From contig JAENYZ010000001.1 in the NCBI GenBank assembly GCA_016841525.1, positions 372,001-436,000 of the forward strand: 64,000 nt of DNA. The letters are read 5' to 3'. The notes under the pieces were generated by a model, which was not told where the DNA came from, ran no database searches, and worked only from the letters and a program-made list of their open reading frames with translations. The position numbers and the translations under genes are program-made. Shown in pieces: positions 18,901 through 27,101 of the stretch (position 1 is the stretch's first letter; every line of letters begins with the position of its first letter). This stretch comes from Anaerolineaceae bacterium. Lineage in GTDB: Bacteria; Chloroflexota; Anaerolineae; Anaerolineales; Anaerolineaceae.

Positions 18901-20890
18901 TTGAAATTACTGCTAACTCTTCAAGCCCATCACCGTCATAATCACCGGGAGCGATTTCAAGCGTTCCTGTAAAGGTAAAACCGGAAAGGGTGGTGAGGGT
19001 TGTAATTGAGGTTTCCTTGGTGAATGCAGGGGAGTCAGGATCCCTGTTGAAGCTCAGGATATCTACAGCATACTCTGTTTCGGCCCCATTTATCCTAAGA
19101 AGTGCAATCTCATCCACACCATCACGATTAAGAAAATCACCTGCTGCAATTCGGAAAAAACTTACCTCATCGGATGTGGGTGTTACATAAGATGTGATCA
19201 GGTTTTGCGTGAACCCAACCTGATCTGGATTAGAAGAGGTGTCAAAAAGGCTGAAGGTCACCTGGTTTCCAGCCGAGGCATAAGCTGCCACTGTTTGACT
19301 GCGCCCATCTCCCCAGAAATAACCCGTTTCCACATCCAAAGATAAATCCCAATAGGCACCTTGATTGCGCGTTTCACCTAAAAAACCAGTGTCAACATTT
19401 GTTGGTATTGAGGGTAAGCCATCAGCCAGATTTTCCCACCCAGTGCTGGCCCGGCTAATCTGCAAACCGCCAGTTTCGGTCTGAGCAGCAATATAAGGCA
19501 GGTGACCTTCCATCAATGACGCACCTGGCGCAGATGCCAAAATGCCATCCTGATCAATCCAATCATCGTAAGATTCATCAAAGTAAGTCATCTTCCAGAG
19601 CTGGTTATCAGACCCCCGAACATAAAGGAAATTCTGCATCGCAGGAAGAGATATCACCGCAGGAGCAGATGCAATATGCACATCCAGCGGCATCCCACCC
19701 AGGTCCAATCGCTGCCAGCTTTCCCAACCAGCGTTGAAAATCCGTGTCCACAGGGCATTGTCAGCCCCAGAGGCAAAGACCTGGATGTGGTCTGTCCCCA
19801 TGGAAATTGCTGCCGGACCAGAAGCCAGCATCCCACCCAGGTTATGCCATGCCTCCCAGGTGCTGCCGTTAAAGTGACGCCAGCGCAGGGTGTTGTCCGG
19901 TGCCAAACGGAACAGGTCAATCATCCCCTCACGGGCAACGACAGCTGGTGCTGCCAATTCCGGCACCGGGACCAAATTCTCCAATGGCTGCCAGTAGGCA
20001 GGGTCATCAACAAGTTCCCACCCCCCACCAGACCAGTCACCATCACTCCATGAGCGCCTGTAAACCAGGTTATTCGCCAGGATAGAATAAACATCAAAAG
20101 CGTTTGGTCCTGTTGAGACAATAGCTGGCGCCGAAAGGAGCATGCCGCCCCCACCATCTTTATCCCAGGCAAGAGCAGGATTATCAACATCCTCCAGGTG
20201 CCACAGCGTATGATCGTATCCTCGAACCAGCAGATGAACAATTGAATTAGCCGTCACCAATCCTGGTGCGGAAGTTGTTCTGCCTATGTAACCCGGCATC
20301 TCAGTTGTGTAAAGATTCAAGCTTGGTTCTCCATCAAGCCATGCCAGGATCTGTTCTGCCTGGCCATCATTGTTCAGATCACCAGCCGCTATATCATCGT
20401 GGGGATATTTCCCATAATCATCATAACTTCCTGGGATTGCTGCAATCGCAGCAGGATTTGTATTGATTTCAAAGGATTCAAATGCAAAATTGTAGTAAGG
20501 ACCGGTACCTGGGACTGATGCGCTCCTAAAAATTTTATCCAGGCTGACCATGTTGTAATTGCCTGCAAAGGGGTCGCTCCCGTCCGCTGCCAAAGCATCC
20601 ACCCCGCTGAGCTGGACCGTTTCAACCATGCGTGTTTCTGGATTGATCACATCCACATCGGTTGTGTAATCTAACGCGGGTGAGACATGTCCAACATCGT
20701 GGTGCGGAATGGGCTTTTCGGGCATTGGCCACGCCCATTCTGGGTCATATTCTAATGCAGACGCAGTTTGATTCGCCTCAGAGGTTGCAAGTTCCTCCCT
20801 CTTAATCGCCAAGGCTGATTGCGGGGCACACAGTGTAAAAACACTCACCAAAATTAAGAACACGTTGAAATATCGAACAATTGCTTTCAT
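15986..20890 (-). CDS. Large secreted multidomain beta-propeller / FG-GAP protein
   Basis: 1634 aa. A signal peptide ends near Ala28 (SALA). FG-GAP-type Ca-binding repeats occur (GDLNNDGQAEQ near 165, GDYDGDGLEELAV, GDVDNDGMDEIV and GDFDRDMMGEF between about 640 and 850). Between them (about 200-480) lie PLL/lectin-propeller-like repeats of the type LxVRGxDxxLWxxxxxxxxW. A Ser/Thr-rich amphipathic beta region (about 950-1230) contains segments such as SLETSASAMGHTVSTSLSN and NQVSAGVEYSYENELSIPL. Then come a CARDB-like domain (about 1290-1410), a cadherin/He_PIG-like Ig domain (about 1530-1625) and the tail YLPQILK. It is probably exported and carbohydrate- or surface-binding; the middle region could be pore-forming. 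The function is unknown. Confidence 0.65.
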   Translation of the reverse strand: MKAIVRYFNVFLILVSVFTLCAPQSALAIKREELATSEANQTASALEYDPEWAWPMPEKPIPHHDVGHVSPALDYTTDVDVINPETRMVETVQLSGVDALAADGSDPFAGNYNMVSLDKIFRSASVPGTGPYYNFAFESFEINTNPAAIAAIPGSYDDYGKYPHDDIAAGDLNNDGQAEQILAWLDGEPSLNLYTTEMPGYIGRTTSAPGLVTANSIVHLLVRGYDHTLWHLEDVDNPALAWDKDGGGGMLLSAPAIVSTGPNAFDVYSILANNLVYRRSWSDGDWSGGGWELVDDPAYWQPLENLVPVPELAAPAVVAREGMIDLFRLAPDNTLRWRHFNGSTWEAWHNLGGMLASGPAAISMGTDHIQVFASGADNALWTRIFNAGWESWQRLDLGGMPLDVHIASAPAVISLPAMQNFLYVRGSDNQLWKMTYFDESYDDWIDQDGILASAPGASLMEGHLPYIAAQTETGGLQISRASTGWENLADGLPSIPTNVDTGFLGETRNQGAYWDLSLDVETGYFWGDGRSQTVAAYASAGNQVTFSLFDTSSNPDQVGFTQNLITSYVTPTSDEVSFFRIAAGDFLNRDGVDEIALLRINGAETEYAVDILSFNRDPDSPAFTKETSITTLTTLSGFTFTGTLEIAPGDYDGDGLEELAVISSWTKYDGEWEGLCDGNRFLFMTRVYDIDFDPLTDEPEINAYNVENFWHDTASLDASVNSVGLTITSGDVDNDGMDEIVRTWPHSFADSSYWCYALFTVAKNDSEKFIRKVQVIDLAHNEDWRSNSWDIDPVDGQIDTGKFTITDASDGTVSANANSFRDRVVIGDFDRDMMGEFLLQAGTNSGQEFKVFKLDTEKDDYERILNQFEGEIRYYPRLVSDDFTGEGLRVGTPSYRVQEKMITPVVFLNRPPIHRDILENSDDPILFEVGAGAYATHVYESTTEDSSMVESKRDWSLSTSLETSASAMGHTVSTSLSNTYGESFSKAAQEINAYTLTEENSAEIDDQVIYNSTKYGVWEYPVYGAEGEMPEDPYTIVVAFPLNISQTNSPETKNGSHCDESFYAPSHQVNNVWSYDDAMTGSLVPDDYNPDRLFLFDKSTTGSTDLTLIMQNSITKEYSSSFSNQVSAGVEYSYENELSIPLVGKVFDFSFRASVEGTYGIEGLSTMSSAFSKLTSVMVHIPPPEVIGNAYTTRSLLYWAQAGYLVMDYQTQPTEGGYWMAYEKPDPAFTLPWYGFPDHETGIFPSTGELDGPPCGLAKQLFSHDIKLDPGYVQYGDTLIMTATVRNFSYETSTSPVSVHFFLGIPAAENEIGNCTTTTALDRQNGPEQCSTSWVVDRGSGEEKIYAVIDYTDALDEMHDEKTMINNNIGYGLIYIANADYLDPGLRLKQAYYDIQYEEAPGLGYGLYLPTNNSNESIRYELISTDISGAGVVGTPLEIVAYRGGLELPDHVIGSIPAALIAKYRDEDLSGAENDLQLYRYDDPGWVEASCPGYEPIHFLADNMLAVPICQTGTYLLSTENPGGVVVNEAPSFTSVPITSAVVDELYTYNIAAADTDEDELTIIVTKPTWLTFVDNGDGTAVLTGTPSMAELGDHFVELTVTDDGGLFDTQSFSITVSEHVEFDNMIYLPQILK

Positions 20891-21038
20891 AACTTTTCTC
20901 CATTCTTGAAATTAATATCCTCATTTAATCAATCACACTTATTTACAACAACAAAAGGTTTTTTCCTTTCGTGCAGACACATAAATGAAAAAAAGTTTTA
21001 CTGGTAAAGTTACAATAAAGAAAAAAATTAAACACAAA

Positions 21039-21061
21039 GCCGCCAACAACCTGTCAGCGGC
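21039..21061 (-). terminator. Intrinsic terminator after gmd
   Basis: GCCGC pairs with GCGGC around a 13-nt loop. On the minus strand it is followed by TTTGTGTTTAATTTTTTT. It lies 120 bp past the gmd stop. Confidence 0.6.
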
Positions 21062-21181
21062 TATTATTGTTTGTGATTTTTCCAGATGACCCCCAAAGTG
21101 ACTTACAAACGCTCTGTAGCTTTCAGTCCTAAAAATATTTTACAATATTCTAAAATAAAATACAATAGGTAAAAATATAAA

Positions 21182-22252
21182 TTACCGCCCCATCGAAACG
21201 ACCTGGTCCTCCCAGCGGTGCCAACCGGAGAACTTTTCCTGGATAATCTTCCTGCCGTCGCCGGGCGCTTCAAGACCAACCAATTCCATATCTGCGTCCA
21301 CCATGATCCTAACCAGCTCATGAAACTTGATTTTTGGTTCCCAACCAAGCTGCTCTCTCGCCTTGCTCATGTCTGCCTCAAGGAAATCTACCTCAGTTGG
21401 TCGATAATAACGGGGATCAATGCGGACGTAATCATGCCAGTCCATGTCCACATAGCCAAAGGCTTCGTCGAGGAATTCACTGATCTTATGGGCTTCACCC
21501 GTCCCAACCACGTAATCTTCAGCCTTGTCTTGCTGCAGCATGAGATGCATCATCTCAACGTATTCCGGCGCGTAACCCCAGTCACGACGAGACTCAAGGT
21601 TGCCAAGATACAGGTATTTTTGATTGCCTGCCATGATGTTAGCCAAAGCTTGAGTGATTTTACGGGTCACAAAGGTCTCACCTCTGCGGGGGGACTCGTG
21701 GTTGAACAGGATCCCGTTAACGGAGAACATGCCGTAACCCTCACGGTAATTATTCGCCATCCAGTAGGCATATAACTTCGCGGCGGCATAAGGACTTCGG
21801 GGACGGAAGGGTGTGTTTTCATTCTGGGGCGGTTTTGAATCGCCGTACAACTCACTGGAGGAAGCCTGGTAAAATCTTGATTTCATACCGGCTTTGCGGA
21901 TCGCTTCCAGAATGCGCGTGGTGCCCAATCCTGTCACGTCCCCGGTATATTCGGGCATGTCAAAACTGACACGAACATGGCTTTGGGCTGCCAGGTGATA
22001 GACCTCATCCGGTTTCACATTGTAAAGCACGTCCAGCAAGGTATCCCCTGCCGTCACATCACCGTAGTGTAAATACATCTTAATCTTGCCGCCGTTGCCG
22101 TGGGGATCACGGTAAATGTGGTCAATGCGGCGGGTATTAAAGGTGCTCGCCCTCCGGATCAAGCCGTGGACTTCATAACCTTCATGTAAAAGCAATTCAG
22201 CCAGGTAAGATCCATCTTGCCCGGTAATGCCAGTAATTAACGCTGTTTTCAA
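21182..22252 (-). CDS. gmd: GDP-mannose 4,6-dehydratase
   Basis: 356 aa. It is an extended short-chain dehydrogenase with the NAD(P) loop [16 protein letters not shown] at 7-22 and the Gmd signature [15 protein letters not shown] at 33-47. The catalytic Thr/Ser-Glu region is SSSELYG, and the YxxxK pair is in [11 protein letters not shown]. It makes GDP-4-keto-6-deoxy-mannose, the precursor of GDP-fucose, rhamnose and perosamine for surface glycans. No partner sugar gene is adjacent. Confidence 0.95.
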   Translation of the reverse strand: MKTALITGITGQDGSYLAELLLHEGYEVHGLIRRASTFNTRRIDHIYRDPHGNGGKIKMYLHYGDVTAGDTLLDVLYNVKPDEVYHLAAQSHVRVSFDMPEYTGDVTGLGTTRILEAIRKAGMKSRFYQASSSELYGDSKPPQNENTPFRPRSPYAAAKLYAYWMANNYREGYGMFSVNGILFNHESPRRGETFVTRKITQALANIMAGNQKYLYLGNLESRRDWGYAPEYVEMMHLMLQQDKAEDYVVGTGEAHKISEFLDEAFGYVDMDWHDYVRIDPRYYRPTEVDFLEADMSKAREQLGWEPKIKFHELVRIMVDADMELVGLEAPGDGRKIIQEKFSGWHRWEDQVVSMGR

Positions 22253-22547
22253 AGCTTACCTCCAACAAATTTCATCAAAAATCGACTTGATAGTATATCC
22301 CTTCGCACGGATGGTGTCAAACGGAGTACAACCAGCATCATGGACCCTTACACCAAACATCGTACACGTAGAACATATTTTACCAGAGGAAAAATTTTTA
22401 TTTATAAGGACTAAATGTCGAAAATAATTCAACCATTTTAGCTGTAGACCAGGTTGTATTATTATAAATCATTGACCTATAACGCTTTCGAAGAAAAAAT
22501 TTGTGCTATGATTAGCTGATTGATTTAAAGAGAAGTGGAGCAAAAAT

Positions 22548-23009
22548 TTGAAACACTTAGCGGTGGGCGATCTCGCCCCTGATTTTTCACTGCCGGATAA
22601 AGACGGCAATCTGATCCGACTATCAGAGGTTAACAGCAAAAAAAATGTTCTGCTGGTGTTCAACATCGGCTTTGCCTGACCACATTGCACTAACCATATG
22701 GCGCAGTTGCGTCATGACAGTGAGAAATTTAACGCCTTGAATACTGAAATTATGATACTGGTTCCCAACGGACCCTTTATGATAAAACGTTATCTCAATA
22801 AGCATCCCTCAGATTTCACAATTTTGACGGACAAAGGGGCAAAGGTCGCAGCACAATATTTTCAAGTCAAACAATTTTTCGCCGTTGGCACCCCCACCGT
22901 GTTTGTTATTGATCAAACCGGGAAAATCATATACGCTTACTATGCGAAATCCGCGCTAGAAGAACCGGACAACGAAGGCCCCCTGGCTGCTTTATCCGCT
23001 ATGAAATAG
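22548..23009 (+). CDS. Peroxiredoxin-like selenoprotein (in-frame UGA = Sec at the catalytic site)
   Basis: 153 aa counting Sec. Translation from TTG 22548 (AAGTGGAG ribosome binding site 7 nt upstream) gives an AhpC/TSA N-terminus (VGDLAPDFSLPDKDGN). It then reads FNIGFA-UGA-PHC, with UGA (22677-22679, codon 44) exactly where the family has the peroxidatic Cys of WCPxC. The reading frame continues without a break to TAG 23009 and the rest is a complete thioredoxin fold (GTPTVFVIDQTGKIIYAYY). A stem-loop 22698-22715 (ATGGCGC, loop AGTT, GCGTCAT) begins 18 nt after the UGA, where bacterial SECIS elements lie. This gives a U-x-x-C redox motif. The alternative is a single nonsense mutation. Confidence 0.75.
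22698..22715 (+). promoter_or_regulatory. Candidate bacterial SECIS element
   Basis: A 7-bp stem (one G-U) with apical loop AGTT, starting 18 nt downstream of the in-frame UGA. It would recruit SelB. Position and loop G/U content fit bacterial SECIS elements, but the primary sequence is poorly conserved in general. Confidence 0.5.
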
Positions 23010-23129
23010 CTTTCTATCCGTTCGAATTCTTCAATTCTTTATATCCAAGAGGAAAAGGTGGAACTTCGTCTTCCCAATTCTGGGTCAAGCAGCTTAATTT
23101 TCTTTTATCCGAATTATTTCAGCTCCTCT

Positions 23130-23159
23130 TTGTACAGATCAACAAATATTAAGTACAAT
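23130..23159 (+). promoter_or_regulatory. Putative leaderless promoter
   Basis: TTGTAC (23130-23135), an 18-nt spacer and TACAAT (23154-23159) end 7 nt before the ATG at 23167, with no Shine-Dalgarno sequence. Confidence 0.45.
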
Positions 23160-23166
23160 AGACGGG

Positions 23167-24645
23167 ATGATTAGAAGAAGAAACTTCCCAATTTTCAGAT
23201 GGGCAGCAATCCTATTTCTGCTGATAACCCTTATTCTGACAACAATACAGCTTGTAAGCTACAGCCGAATCCGCAACAACTTCCCCCAGGGGATGCTTGT
23301 TGCTGGCGTTCCAATTGGGGGTTTGGATTTTACCCAGGCATCCGAACGCTTATACACCATTTTCCGCTCCCCAATTGAACTGCGCTATGACGGAAAACCC
23401 ATCCAGGTGCGCCCTGCAGTTTTGGGTTTTGAACCCGAAGTTGAAAGAATGCTGGCTGTTGCTGACAATCAACGCATCACTGAGCCCTTCTGGGAAGGTT
23501 TCTGGGGTTTTCTCTGGAATCAATCTATCAGAACAATTAACATCCCTCTTGACGCAGATTATGACGAGGGTCGCATCCAGGAATACCTTCGACTTGAAAT
23601 CGCTCCCCGGTACGACAATCCACCCACACCGCCGCAACCCATACCAGGAACAACACGCTTTGAAACAGGCTCACCGGGTACACAACTGGATTATGACCGG
23701 GCGGCCTTGCAAATCATCGATGCACTCCTGTCTCCAACCCGCAGGACAGTCAATTTATCATTGAACCAGGCTTCGGTGCCCAGACCTTCCATCGCAGATC
23801 TCGAAATTATGCTCAAACAAATCATCGACGTCTCCGGGTTTGACGGCATCGTCGAGCTCTATCTGCAAGATTTATCAACGGCGAGGAATATCTCATTTGC
23901 CTACCAGCCTGATGGCAATGAGCTCCCACCCAATATTGCCTTTTCATCCTGGAGCACAGTAAAAATCCCTGTAATGGTTTCCGCATTTCGAGAAATGGAC
24001 CCTCCCTATCCTCCTGAATATCTTGAATTGATGGATGAAATGATCGAACAATCTGAAAACAGCAGCACCGATGAATTAGCCATGTCTGTTTTGGATGACA
24101 ATCTTTCGCCTTTAATTGTTACAGAAGATATGCAGCGCCTGGGTCTTGAAAACACCTTTTGGGCTGGTCATTTCTATGTAGGAGCGCCCTTGCTTCAACG
24201 CTTTGAAACCCCTGCAAACCAGCGTGAGGACATCAGCACCGACCCGGATGTTTACAACCAGACCACACCAGCGGATATGGGTATGTTAATGGAAGACATC
24301 TACCAGTGTGCAGAATTAGGCGGCGGTGCATTGATCGCAGCCTTTCCAGACCAGATCACCCAGGAAGAATGCGAGATAATGATCAGCACCATGGCGCGAA
24401 ATCAAATTGCTGTGCTCATCCAGGCTGGGGTACCCTCAGGGACAATTGTTGCTCACAAGCATGGTTGGGCAAACGAGAATGACGGCTTAATTCATACCAT
24501 TGGTGATACTGCAATCGTTTACACACCTGGCGGCAATTACGTCCTGACAATCTTTGTTCACCATCCGGTACAGGCGGTATTCGACCCCGTCAACGCCCTC
24601 TTTGCGGATCTAAGCGCGGCAATCTACAATTTCTACAATAACTAA
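23167..24645 (+). CDS. Exported serine hydrolase of the class A beta-lactamase fold
   Basis: 492 aa. An N-terminal membrane anchor (about 11-31) is followed by a PG_binding_4-like region (about 45-180). The C-terminal half has beta-lactamase-fold motifs: S-x-x-K as STVK (about 260), SENSS like the SDN loop (about 297) and K-H-G in AHKHGW (about 433) for KTG. Such proteins act on peptidoglycan or beta-lactams outside the membrane. Real beta-lactamase activity is uncertain, because the Glu166 region was not located. It is a monocistronic gene. Confidence 0.72.
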   Translation: MIRRRNFPIFRWAAILFLLITLILTTIQLVSYSRIRNNFPQGMLVAGVPIGGLDFTQASERLYTIFRSPIELRYDGKPIQVRPAVLGFEPEVERMLAVADNQRITEPFWEGFWGFLWNQSIRTINIPLDADYDEGRIQEYLRLEIAPRYDNPPTPPQPIPGTTRFETGSPGTQLDYDRAALQIIDALLSPTRRTVNLSLNQASVPRPSIADLEIMLKQIIDVSGFDGIVELYLQDLSTARNISFAYQPDGNELPPNIAFSSWSTVKIPVMVSAFREMDPPYPPEYLELMDEMIEQSENSSTDELAMSVLDDNLSPLIVTEDMQRLGLENTFWAGHFYVGAPLLQRFETPANQREDISTDPDVYNQTTPADMGMLMEDIYQCAELGGGALIAAFPDQITQEECEIMISTMARNQIAVLIQAGVPSGTIVAHKHGWANENDGLIHTIGDTAIVYTPGGNYVLTIFVHHPVQAVFDPVNALFADLSAAIYNFYNN

Positions 24646-24656
24646 GACAAATTAAA

Positions 24657-24682
24657 AACCGGCTTCTGTAAAAAAGCCGGTT
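24657..24682 (-). terminator. Intrinsic terminator
   Basis: AACCGGCTT / AAGCCGGTT stem. The T run (TTTTTAATTT) is on the minus strand, just past the SHOCT membrane gene, and the convergent beta-lactamase-like gene ends next to it. Confidence 0.75.
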
Positions 24683-24703
24683 GAGTAAACAAATCTATGA
24701 CAA

Positions 24704-25354
24704 TTAGCCAATAAAAACTTCTACTTCCTCGCCATCACCCTCATCGACATGCACATAAAATGGGTCCTCAGGCGAAATGCCTTTCAAAATTTCTGAGTAT
24801 TCAGAAACAGGCTGGTCCTTCAAACCTGGGATACGATCACCAAAGGTAGAGATAACCCATCGAGTCAGGCTAAGGGGAATTGGCAAACTGATTACGATAC
24901 GCTGCGGCGACTCCCCGGGCTTTTGTTTGATGCGCACATGCAGCCAAACCCCATGACTGGATTGGTAGCTGACGGCAGTAATAAAAATCCCTAATAAAAA
25001 CGGGATCCATGCCAACCAGAACCCGAATCCAAATCCTTTGGCAGTGTAACCCATGTACATCCATATGGCGCCGAGTGTGGTGATCACCAAACCAACCGCA
25101 AAAGGCAGTACCCACCAGCGTTTGAGGTGCTTCATCCTATCCAGTTCTTCCTGGGGGATTTGAGGGCGAGCCGCTGCTTCTTCTGCCTTGATTTCAATCA
25201 ATTTCTGGTCAGCTGAACTTGCTTCAGAATCTGTTGATTCTAAAGGCTTTTCACCCTGCCCGCCCATCGCATTGATCAAACGCAAGCCTTCTTCAGCAGA
25301 AATTTGCCCCTGTTCGACCATATCCAATACTTTTCTTTCAGCCTGGTTAACCAT
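24704..25354 (-). CDS. SHOCT-like domain membrane protein
   Basis: 216 aa. The N-terminal 30 residues (RKVLDMVEQGQISAEEGLRL) are a SHOCT-like helical hairpin. Two membrane segments lie at about 82-104 and 112-132, and the rest is cytoplasmic with an acidic C-terminus (DEGDGEEVEVF). The upstream gene ends with the same SHOCT-like motif, and only 7 bp separate them, so the two probably form one envelope unit. No enzymatic motif is visible. Confidence 0.65.
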   Translation of the reverse strand: MVNQAERKVLDMVEQGQISAEEGLRLINAMGGQGEKPLESTDSEASSADQKLIEIKAEEAAARPQIPQEELDRMKHLKRWWVLPFAVGLVITTLGAIWMYMGYTAKGFGFGFWLAWIPFLLGIFITAVSYQSSHGVWLHVRIKQKPGESPQRIVISLPIPLSLTRWVISTFGDRIPGLKDQPVSEYSEILKGISPEDPFYVHVDEGDGEEVEVFIG

Positions 25355-25361
25355 CGCAACC

Positions 25362-26582
25362 TCAATCCTCTAAAGCTTTAAACAAGGTCTCTGCTTCATC
25401 AACGCTGATCTTTTTATCCTGCAGCATCTGTAAAATCATCAACCGTTCTTCATCCGAGGCCCCTTTCTTACCCGCTTTTCGGTGAACATGGTGAATGGGT
25501 TCTTTAACGCCTGTAAACATGGTGTCGAGATCACTCAAATCTACTTCAGGGATTACTCCCCGGTTTTTTTCAAGCTTCTCTCTTATCTGGTCAAGACGAA
25601 TTTCTGCCGATTTAATTTTTGCTTCAGCCATCTTAGTTGCTGAATCAATTCTACTCTGGATCATTTCGCTGTAAGCCGATTCTTCAAATTCAAATTTATC
25701 GGATAAATCACCCACGATATCTTCAGTCAAACCTGGTTGGTCTGTTAAGGAAACCCGCCCGCCAGCAGCCATTGTGACAGAGATGTTGCCCTCGCCCATT
25801 TGGTAATCATAGATGCCACCTCGATGCTCAATATCATCAGCTTTAACCTTAATCCTGATTTTATCATCACCAGACCTTAACATGAACGCTGTGTCCGACT
25901 GGGATTCATTTAATATAACATCAATATCCCCCCCCGCTCGCAAATTTTGATGATCTGTAAAATAGGCATTTTTCAACTTGATATTACCGCCAACATTGAT
26001 ATCGCCGCTTAACTGAACATTATTGACCGTCAGTGAACCACCAATTTTTGAGATACCCGCAAGTCCTGTGATTTCTTGACCCAGGAACTTGCCCCCTATT
26101 TTTTCAATAACCAAGGCTTCAGTCACACTTTTAATCCGGCAGTTCCCGCCAACCTTCTCACACTTAAATGAAGCAACCTCCTCAACAGTCAAATTGCCAG
26201 CTACTTTTTCTGCTTGAACCTGGATCGGCGCTTTTCGCACAGAAAGATTACCGCCGACTTTGCCAATCTCAGCCTTTTCAATATCATTTAAGACAAGGTT
26301 TCCCAGCACCTTTTCTATATCAATTTTATTATGGATATTCTTTATTTTTACTGATCCCATTCCCTTTTCAATGACAAGAGATGAATTAGATGGCACTTCC
26401 ACCGTACACGAAGCATTGACCGTCACATACACTTGGCCGTCTTCTTCAACCAGGGTGGCCAGCTGCGAAGAATTAATATCACAGCGAACTTCAGGCTGAT
26501 CAATGCCGTAAACCTGTACGCCGCTGTAAGCTTTCAGGTGGATTACAGGTTCCATTTGGGTAAGTTCCAGTTTGTGTGTCAT
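25362..26582 (-). CDS. DUF4097-type putative auto-adhesin / beta-solenoid protein with C-terminal SHOCT-like motif
   Basis: 406 aa with no signal peptide. Residues about 60-240 are short repeats rich in VGGNL, KVAGNL and KIGGKF turns, the pattern of the DUF4097/DUF2807 beta-helix family. A coiled coil lies at about 310-350 and a SHOCT-like hairpin ends the protein (LQMLQDKKISVDEAETLFKAL). It probably assembles at the inner face of the membrane with the next gene product. The role is not known. Confidence 0.65.
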   Translation of the reverse strand: MTHKLELTQMEPVIHLKAYSGVQVYGIDQPEVRCDINSSQLATLVEEDGQVYVTVNASCTVEVPSNSSLVIEKGMGSVKIKNIHNKIDIEKVLGNLVLNDIEKAEIGKVGGNLSVRKAPIQVQAEKVAGNLTVEEVASFKCEKVGGNCRIKSVTEALVIEKIGGKFLGQEITGLAGISKIGGSLTVNNVQLSGDINVGGNIKLKNAYFTDHQNLRAGGDIDVILNESQSDTAFMLRSGDDKIRIKVKADDIEHRGGIYDYQMGEGNISVTMAAGGRVSLTDQPGLTEDIVGDLSDKFEFEESAYSEMIQSRIDSATKMAEAKIKSAEIRLDQIREKLEKNRGVIPEVDLSDLDTMFTGVKEPIHHVHRKAGKKGASDEERLMILQMLQDKKISVDEAETLFKALED

Positions 26583-26637
26583 CTCCAGATCCTTTCAAAA
26601 TAAAGAAATTAATCGTTATTGCAATTATCTTAAAAGG

Positions 26638-26665
26638 ATGATATCATATATTTTAGTTTTGTCAA
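26638..26665 (-). promoter_or_regulatory. Promoter of the adhesin/SHOCT operon
   Basis: A perfect TTGACA (26660-26665) and TATCAT (26638-26643) on the minus strand are separated by 16 nt. The palindrome ATGATATCAT covers the -10 box and could be an operator. Confidence 0.65.
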
Positions 26666-27101
26666 GACAATAATTAAGATTATTGAAGTTAAATATTATA
26701 TTTTATTGATTTATGTAACAGAAGCAAGGAAAAAAAGATTAATTCATTCAGGAAATAAAAGGGTAATTCTAGGGAATTAACCATGTGTTAAAATAACAAT
26801 AATATTATCATGATAAATATCTACTATTAAATTTGGAAATATGATAAACTAGTAATAATAAATTGTAAATTTTTCTAAAAATCAATCGCTGGAAAAATGA
26901 AAACATGCCATTGATGACCACTGGTACAGGGATTAATTTATCACTTATTTCGGCCCCAATTATTGGTTAATTCAATTAGAAATCATCCTTTTAATTTATC
27001 TTTTTTTCATTATTTAAAGGAGGTGAAACTGGAACCCAAAAAACAATCGTTTTCACTTGTAAGAATCGAAACAAACTAGTTTTGAAGGAGAAGTATAAAA
27101 A
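26666..27101. other. A+T-rich intergenic region before the peptide transporter
   Basis: No ORF or RNA gene is seen. AT content is so high that -10-like hexamers are not informative. An isolated strong Shine-Dalgarno-like AAAGGAGGTGA at about 27017-27027 is not followed by a convincing ORF. The real ribosome binding site of the binding protein is GAAGGAG at about 27084. Confidence 0.4.

Noticed and set aside
22677-22679. Reading UGA as tryptophan (alternative code) or calling the gene a plain pseudogene
   Set aside because: UGA ends several intact genes here (for example at 2994 and 3796), and the only in-frame UGA falls at the catalytic Cys with a stem-loop after it. A point nonsense mutation is still possible, so confidence was kept below 0.8.
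23167-24645. Naming this gene a beta-lactamase resistance gene
   Set aside because: The S-x-x-K and K-H-G motifs fit the fold, but the N-terminal wall-binding region and the missing clear Glu166 loop fit a wall-associated hydrolase equally well.
26666-27090. Many -10/-35-like hexamers before the peptide-binding protein gene
   Set aside because: The region is so A+T-rich that such matches are expected by chance; none has a good -35 at the right spacing.
27017-27100. A small ORF behind the strong AAAGGAGGTGA
   Set aside because: There is no ATG/GTG/TTG at a proper distance followed by a plausible peptide; the frame from GTG ends within 19 codons and overlaps the ribosome binding site itself.
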